A stretch of 64,000 nt of DNA from an uncultured Phascolarctobacterium sp. (lineage in GTDB: Bacteria; Bacillota; Negativicutes; Acidaminococcales; Acidaminococcaceae), in the NCBI GenBank assembly GCA_900552005.1, contig URXU01000005.1, forward strand, positions 36,030-100,029. Reading direction: 5' to 3'. The position numbers and the translations under genes are program-made. Each line of letters starts with the position of its first letter. Position 1 is the stretch's first letter. The notes under the pieces are model-generated. The model had not been told where the DNA came from. It saw only the letters and a program-made list of their open reading frames with translations, and did no database searches. Positions 61,787-64,000 of this stretch are shown piece after piece.

Positions 61787-63266
61787 ATTATATGATGCTG
61801 TATTTGACAATAGAAAAGATAGAAAAGAACTATATATAAAATGTGATTTTGATAAGGTAAATATACAAAGAAAAAGTATTTTGTGTAGTGAGGCAAATAC
61901 AGAGGTCGATTTATGTACTTATTTTAATAGTTTTAGTGTAAAAAAATGGAAGCAATATACAACTATTAAAAATGTAATTATAAAAGCAGATATAATTGGC
62001 ATATTTGATATAGAAATTTATGGAATAAATAAAGACAGTGAAGTACTGTTAAAAAAGATAAATGATGCTAATATATTAGATATAGTAATATCTTTGGAAG
62101 ATCTTGAATTTTATATTATTGCTTTAAAAATTACGTCCAAACAGGATAATAGTAAAATAGAGAATATAACTTATTATGGTGATTTTGAAACTTGGGAGAG
62201 TAAGAAAATTGGTGTCGTGATTTGTACATTTCAGAGAGAAGAATATGTTCAAAGAACCATCAATAAATTAGCGTCTTTTTCACACGAAGGTAATGATTGG
62301 CTTTCAATAGTAGTTGTAGATAATGGCAGAAGTCTTGAAGAAACTAATCGTGACAATTTAAAAATTATACATAATCCTAATTTTGGCGGCAGTGGAGGAT
62401 TTACCCGCGGCATTATTGAAAACTTAGAAAATAATATTAATGATTATGTTCTTTTGATGGATGATGACATTGATATAGATACTACTGCATTAGAGAGAAC
62501 ATATTCTTTATTGTCTTCTTTAAAAGACGAATATAAAGAAAGCTTTTTATCAGGTGCAATGCTTAATATTGATAAGCCATGTATGCAATATGAAAATACT
62601 GCATATTGGAATAAAATAAAATTATATGGATTGGGAAAGAATTATAATTTATCAAAAAAAGAAAGTTTAATTGATAATATTGATATTAAAGATTATATCA
62701 ATCATTATGCTGCATGGTGGTATTGTTGTATTCCTATCTGTAGGATAAAAGAAATTGGATTACCTTTACCATTCTTTATCAAAGGGGATGATATAGAGTA
62801 TAGTATAAGAAATAATCGAAAGGTTGTTTTTATGAATGGAGTTGCAGTTTGGCATGAGCCTTTTGCAAAAAAAATAGCTCCATGGATAAATTATTTTTCG
62901 GACAGGAATATGTTGATTTTAAATTTTTATGCTGATAATTGTAATGCTGTAACATTTTTTATTTCTGCTTTTGGCAGATTAATAAAAAGAGGGATATGTA
63001 ATAATTTTAACAGTATAAATGTTTTGTACTATGCAATAAGTGATGTTTATAGTGGTTTTGAAAAAATTACTGAGATTGGAGCAGATAAAAAATTAGCAGA
63101 TATAAGGAAAAGTGTTAATAATAAGAGTAGTATTAAACAGATATTTAAAATTCTTTACATCACATTTTATATAATTTTTAATTATAAAAAGTATAAGAAT
63201 AAATACGTTGATTTTAGAAATTATACTGTTAATGCAACCTTTTGGAAGAGTTATTATGAAAAATAA
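61776..63266 (+). CDS. GT2 galactofuranosyltransferase-like (GlfT2 type)
   Basis: A 496-residue enzyme. The N-terminal 150 residues form a beta-rich domain. The GT-A domain follows: GVVICTFQREEYVQRTI, VVVDNGRSL, HNPNFGGSGGFTRGI, the metal motif LLMDDDIDID, NHYAAWWYCCIPI, PFFIKGDDIEYSIRN and WHEPFAKK. This layout and the DDD motif match mycobacterial GlfT2-like galactofuranosyltransferases. With glf two genes upstream, UDP-galactofuranose is the likely donor. The gene is markedly AT-rich. Confidence 0.85.
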   Translation: MIHKLYDAVFDNRKDRKELYIKCDFDKVNIQRKSILCSEANTEVDLCTYFNSFSVKKWKQYTTIKNVIIKADIIGIFDIEIYGINKDSEVLLKKINDANILDIVISLEDLEFYIIALKITSKQDNSKIENITYYGDFETWESKKIGVVICTFQREEYVQRTINKLASFSHEGNDWLSIVVVDNGRSLEETNRDNLKIIHNPNFGGSGGFTRGIIENLENNINDYVLLMDDDIDIDTTALERTYSLLSSLKDEYKESFLSGAMLNIDKPCMQYENTAYWNKIKLYGLGKNYNLSKKESLIDNIDIKDYINHYAAWWYCCIPICRIKEIGLPLPFFIKGDDIEYSIRNNRKVVFMNGVAVWHEPFAKKIAPWINYFSDRNMLILNFYADNCNAVTFFISAFGRLIKRGICNNFNSINVLYYAISDVYSGFEKITEIGADKKLADIRKSVNNKSSIKQIFKILYITFYIIFNYKKYKNKYVDFRNYTVNATFWKSYYEK

Positions 63267-63289
63267 ATAGATTGAGTGAGTTATAACTG

Positions 63290-63919
63290 ATGAAGGTAAA
63301 AAAGATATATATATGCACTACTTATTATCATGTACTGATAACTTTAGCTAAGAGTTTATTAGAAAAAGAAGAAACAGATATTGTTTTATGTGATGATATA
63401 ATAGGTGCAGAGAATTTATGTGATAAATTAAATAAATATAATATCTTTAAAAAAGTGTATTTTGTCAGGCAAAGTATTATACCGGAATTAGTATCAAAAA
63501 ATTTTTTGAAAAATTTATTTTATTTGCATAAGTTTAATTATGCAATGGCACAAAAACACATTAATATTGATTTTAATAAATATAGTGATATTTACATTTT
63601 TCATGATGATACTAAAATAGGACATTATTTAAATGATGCAGGGTACCACTATCATTTAATTGAAGATTCACTTAATTTTTACCAAAAGATTTTAAGAAAA
63701 CCATTTAGTTATGCTGTTATAAGCGATTGGAAATATTATTTAAAGAGAATATTAAATTATAAATACTTACCTCTTGGAAATTCAAAATATGTTATTGATA
63801 TAGAGGTCAATGAAAATAAAAATTTAAAAATTAAAAGAAAGAAAATAATAGAAGTTAATAGAAATAATTTATTAAATAAAGTGTTTCTTAAACATAAAAA
63901 TATTATATTTGATTTGTAA
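63290..63919 (+). CDS. glycosyltransferase-52-like protein, possibly truncated
   Basis: A 209-residue protein. KKIYICTTYYHVLITLAKSLL, TDIVLCDD, KYSDIYIFHDDTKIGHYLN and YHYHLIEDSLNFYQK resemble the N-terminal half of GT52 (sialyl- or glycosyltransferase) proteins of capsule and LPS loci. Those are about 300 residues or more. Here the frame ends at IIFDL just where a second domain would be expected, and the following bases are AT-rich without continuation in another frame that I can follow. It could be a truncated gene or a short family member. The region is the most AT-rich of the window. Confidence 0.6.
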   Translation: MKVKKIYICTTYYHVLITLAKSLLEKEETDIVLCDDIIGAENLCDKLNKYNIFKKVYFVRQSIIPELVSKNFLKNLFYLHKFNYAMAQKHINIDFNKYSDIYIFHDDTKIGHYLNDAGYHYHLIEDSLNFYQKILRKPFSYAVISDWKYYLKRILNYKYLPLGNSKYVIDIEVNENKNLKIKRKKIIEVNRNNLLNKVFLKHKNIIFDL

Positions 63920-63958
63920 ATAAGAAAAAGTAATAAAAATTAATTTGGAGGGAATAAA

Positions 63959-64000
63959 ATGAATATTTTCAAAAAAGGTTTATTAGGAATGTTAGTTGTG
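63959..64000 (+). CDS. start of an unidentified protein (partial)
   Basis: An ATG at 63959 has TTGGAGGG upstream. The 14 visible residues (MNIFKKGLLGMLVV) are a basic start followed by hydrophobic residues, so a signal peptide or membrane anchor is likely. The gene continues beyond the window; no family can be named. Confidence 0.6.
   Translation, partial: MNIFKKGLLGMLVV

Overview
The window reads as chromosome of a diderm (outer-membrane-bearing) Firmicute of the class Negativicutes, most likely an Acidaminococcaceae/Phascolarctobacterium-type gut anaerobe. This is inferred from three things seen together: LPS export and core genes (lptB, an LptF/G permease, an LptD-like protein, a complete ADP-heptose pathway), three OmpM-like porins whose N-termini carry an S-layer-homology (SLH) domain, and anaerobic metabolism genes (hybrid cluster protein, M20 peptidases). 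The species call is an inference and was not checked against a database.

Layout. 1-3.6 kb: tail of an LptA/OstA-like gene, lptB, lptF/G, a DUF3084 coiled-coil membrane protein and a YqgF-like RNase H-fold protein, all on +. 3.6-9.8 kb: a cyclodeaminase-family gene, a YgiW-type periplasmic OB-fold gene divergent from an OmpR-type two-component system, then an MFS exporter and an M20 carboxypeptidase on -. 9.96-14.7 kb: glpK and a Crp/Fnr regulator on -, divergent from a ferredoxin-hcp pair. The divergent promoters overlap and share a perfect 14-bp palindrome. 14.7-26.9 kb: a two-partner secretion locus, with a TpsB transporter and a 3002-residue TpsA adhesin, bracketed by two inverted, decayed IS3-family relics. 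26.9-30.5 kb: an operon on - with two M20D amidohydrolases and a membrane transporter. 30.9-31.2 kb: two tRNA-Ser genes on -. 31.4-36.1 kb: three tandem SLH-porin genes, each a separate unit with its own promoter, terminator and a shared 18-nt leader motif. 36.2-41 kb: exported proteins of unknown role, a VirK-family protein and an LptD-like protein. 41-48.5 kb: ADP-heptose synthesis (gmhA-hldE-hldD-gmhB), two heptosyltransferases, an unknown gene, a WaaE-like glycosyltransferase and a hexapeptide acyltransferase. 48.6-52.5 kb: phosphoethanolamine transferase, GT8 and CgeB-like glycosyltransferases. 52.6-64 kb: O-antigen locus with dTDP-rhamnose genes, a frameshifted glycosyltransferase with a G7 tract, an O-antigen ligase, a WbaP-type initiating transferase, UDP-galactopyranose mutase, a GlfT2-like galactofuranosyltransferase and further transferases. 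The last part becomes strongly AT-rich.

How it works together. Most of the window builds the outer envelope. Heptose core synthesis, O-antigen assembly (rhamnose plus galactofuranose predicted) and Lpt transport make LPS. The OmpM-like porins tether the outer membrane to peptidoglycan. The TpsA/TpsB pair adds a very large surface adhesin. The two-component system with its YgiW-like partner, and the Crp/Fnr-hcp module, look like envelope-stress and nitrosative-stress responses.

Points of most interest: the leader motif shared by the three porins, near-identical SLH segments pointing to gene conversion, the probable phase-variable glycosyltransferase, the class II-spaced palindrome at the hcp operon, and the duplicated GLUG architecture of TpsA between IS relics.
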